Positions 62,898 through 64,000 of a stretch of DNA of 64,000 nt are shown here, piece by piece. Under the pieces are notes generated by a model. It was not told the origin of the DNA. It made no database searches and saw only the letters and a list, made by a program, of their open reading frames with translations. The stretch covers positions 1 to 64,000 of the forward strand of contig NZ_JAAAML010000001.1 in assembly GCF_024105735.1 (NCBI RefSeq), written 5' to 3'. Both the position numbers and the translations under genes were made by a program. The stretch's first letter is position 1, and each line of letters begins with the position of its first letter. Source of the DNA: Parahoeflea alexandrii. GTDB lineage: Bacteria; Pseudomonadota; Alphaproteobacteria; Rhizobiales; Rhizobiaceae.

Positions 62898-63986
62898 TCA
62901 GCCGACGATCATTTCGGTCCACTTCTGGTTCAGCCAGTCCGATTTGGTCTGGTAGAGGTCGTAGCGCGGGATGATCGGATCGATGTCCGAGGAGACGCTG
63001 GCGAACTCTTCGGCGGTCAGATCAAGCAGATCACGCTTCAGTGTGGGCGCGGTGCCGACCTTGCGCGACAGGGTCGCCTGGATTTCCGGCTGGCTCATGT
63101 AATCAATGAAGACATGGGCTTCCTCGACCTTGCCGGAAGCGCGCGACAGCGCCCAGCAGCCCGAATCCTGAATGCCGCCTTCCTTGGGGAAGGTCGAGCG
63201 GACCGGATTGCCGTCGGCGGCGGCGAGGCCGGTGACGTCATGGTAGTACTGGCCCATCGGGATTTCGCCTGATTTCAGCGCCTGTTCGAACTGGGCCTCG
63301 TCGCGGTACCACAGACGGACGTTTGGCTTGACCTCGGCAAGCTTCTCGAATGCCTTGTTGAGGCCTTCTTCCGTGTCGAGCGCTTTGGTGCCGCCCAGGT
63401 AAGTCTTGGCGGTGACTTCGAGCAGGAAGGAATTCGAGACCAGCGCCAGCAGACCGAGCTTGTCGGCGTTGGCCGGATCCCAGAGTGCTGCCCAGCTGTC
63501 GGGGGCTTCCGGGTAGGCATCGGTGTTGGTGACCAGGGTGATGTACCAGGCCACCGCGCCGATGCCGGCAACGCGGCCATCGGGGTACTTGTTGACGAAC
63601 TGGCCAAGCAGGTCGTCATAGTTCCTGATCTTCGAGGTATCGATCGGCGCCCAGAGGTCGGTGGACTGGCCCTTGAGCATGGCGACCTGTGACATCATCG
63701 AGACATCGGCGGGCGCGACGCCGGCCTTGGCCGCCTGCTCGAGCTGGACCAGCCAGGCTTCGCCCGTCGGTTCGGCAATCGATTCCACCGCAATGCCTGT
63801 GGCTGAGGTGAAGTCCGGGAAGATGTTGGCGTCGAACGAATCCTTGAAGTAGCCGCCATAGACGCCGACCTTCAGGGAGCGGTCCTGGGCGCGCAGGATC
63901 GACGGCATCGACAGGGCGCCGATGGCTGCTGCCGTGCCGCCGAGGACTGCCCGGCGGCTGATGGGGCTGTTGAGAAACTTGGTCAT
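62898..63986 (-). CDS. Polyamine-type ABC substrate-binding protein (PotD-like)
   Basis: 362 aa with a twin-arginine signal (ISRRAVLGGTAAAIGALSMPSILRAQ). The mature part LKVGVYGGYFKDSF, PADVSMMSQVAMLKGQ and AVAWYITLVTNTDAYPEAPDSWAALWDP matches the PotD/PotF/AfuA receptor class. AGGAGAAG lies seven bases before the ATG. First gene of the five-gene minus-strand operon at the window edge. The ligand may be a polyamine or carbamoylated amine given the nitrilase at the operon end. Confidence 0.9.
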   Translation of the reverse strand: MTKFLNSPISRRAVLGGTAAAIGALSMPSILRAQDRSLKVGVYGGYFKDSFDANIFPDFTSATGIAVESIAEPTGEAWLVQLEQAAKAGVAPADVSMMSQVAMLKGQSTDLWAPIDTSKIRNYDDLLGQFVNKYPDGRVAGIGAVAWYITLVTNTDAYPEAPDSWAALWDPANADKLGLLALVSNSFLLEVTAKTYLGGTKALDTEEGLNKAFEKLAEVKPNVRLWYRDEAQFEQALKSGEIPMGQYYHDVTGLAAADGNPVRSTFPKEGGIQDSGCWALSRASGKVEEAHVFIDYMSQPEIQATLSRKVGTAPTLKRDLLDLTAEEFASVSSDIDPIIPRYDLYQTKSDWLNQKWTEMIVG

Positions 63987-64000
63987 GAACTTCTCCTTTG

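Noticed and set aside
1-64000. CRISPR arrays, rRNA, tRNA, phage genes, replication origin
   Set aside because: No regularly spaced repeats, no tRNA-like cloverleaf or rRNA sequence, and no phage or replication genes were recognised by reading; a dedicated scan was not possible.

Overview
The window looks like part of an alphaproteobacterial replicon, most likely Rhizobiales (Hoeflea/Mesorhizobium/Agrobacterium-like). The reasons are its GC-rich coding style (about 60% or more by eye), many ABC and TRAP uptake systems in tight ATGA-overlapped operons, a tartrate/glycerate module, and a nosRZDFYLX cluster ending in nosX. This assignment is an inference; no rRNA or tRNA gene was seen. The dense set of transporter-plus-catabolism cassettes, the decayed genes and the isolated denitrification island would suit a chromid, megaplasmid or accessory chromosomal region.

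Layout. 1-735: decayed transposase 3' end and an upstream region. 736-4472: TRAP transporter (small and large permease, binding protein) plus an amidohydrolase. 4546-11383: glycerate 2-kinase and tartrate dehydrogenase (minus), a divergent LysR regulator, then a TAXI-type TRAP transporter. 11420-12107: wreck of an FGGY (glycerol-kinase-like) sugar kinase. 12110-25113: RpiR regulator and a divergent 12-gene operon with a branched-chain-amino-acid-type ABC transporter and a non-phosphorylative sugar-acid pathway (two dehydrogenases, pentonate-type dehydratase, HpcH aldolase, aldehyde dehydrogenase). 25134-36626: MarR regulator, a signal-less AmiC-like binding protein, a flotillin-like protein, an amide/urea-type ABC transporter whose last ATPase is fused in frame to a full-length amidase, and an acyl-CoA synthetase. 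36795-45082: TIM-barrel isomerase (minus), alkaline-phosphatase-superfamily hydrolase and a dipeptide-type ABC transporter. 45358-56351: Crp/Fnr regulator (NnrR/Dnr type), nnrS and nosRZDFYLX. 56527-58238: GlpP/GlpQ-like permeases with no ATPase or binding protein. 58367-59299: MYG1 protein. 59340-63986 (minus): polyamine-type ABC transporter with a co-transcribed nitrilase-family amidase.

How it works together. The window is mostly a set of 'import then degrade' cassettes, each with its own regulator. The most unusual is the amide cassette: import by the ABC transporter, hydrolysis by an amidase carried on the transporter's own ATPase subunit, then activation of the released acid by the CoA ligase. 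The sugar-acid cassette should turn an aldonate into pyruvate plus a short aldehyde and oxidise the aldehyde. The nos island reduces N2O to N2 and appears to be controlled through TTG-N8-CAA boxes upstream of nosR and between nnrS and its divergent regulator. In all five operons that begin with a binding-protein gene, a strong hairpin sits directly after that gene.
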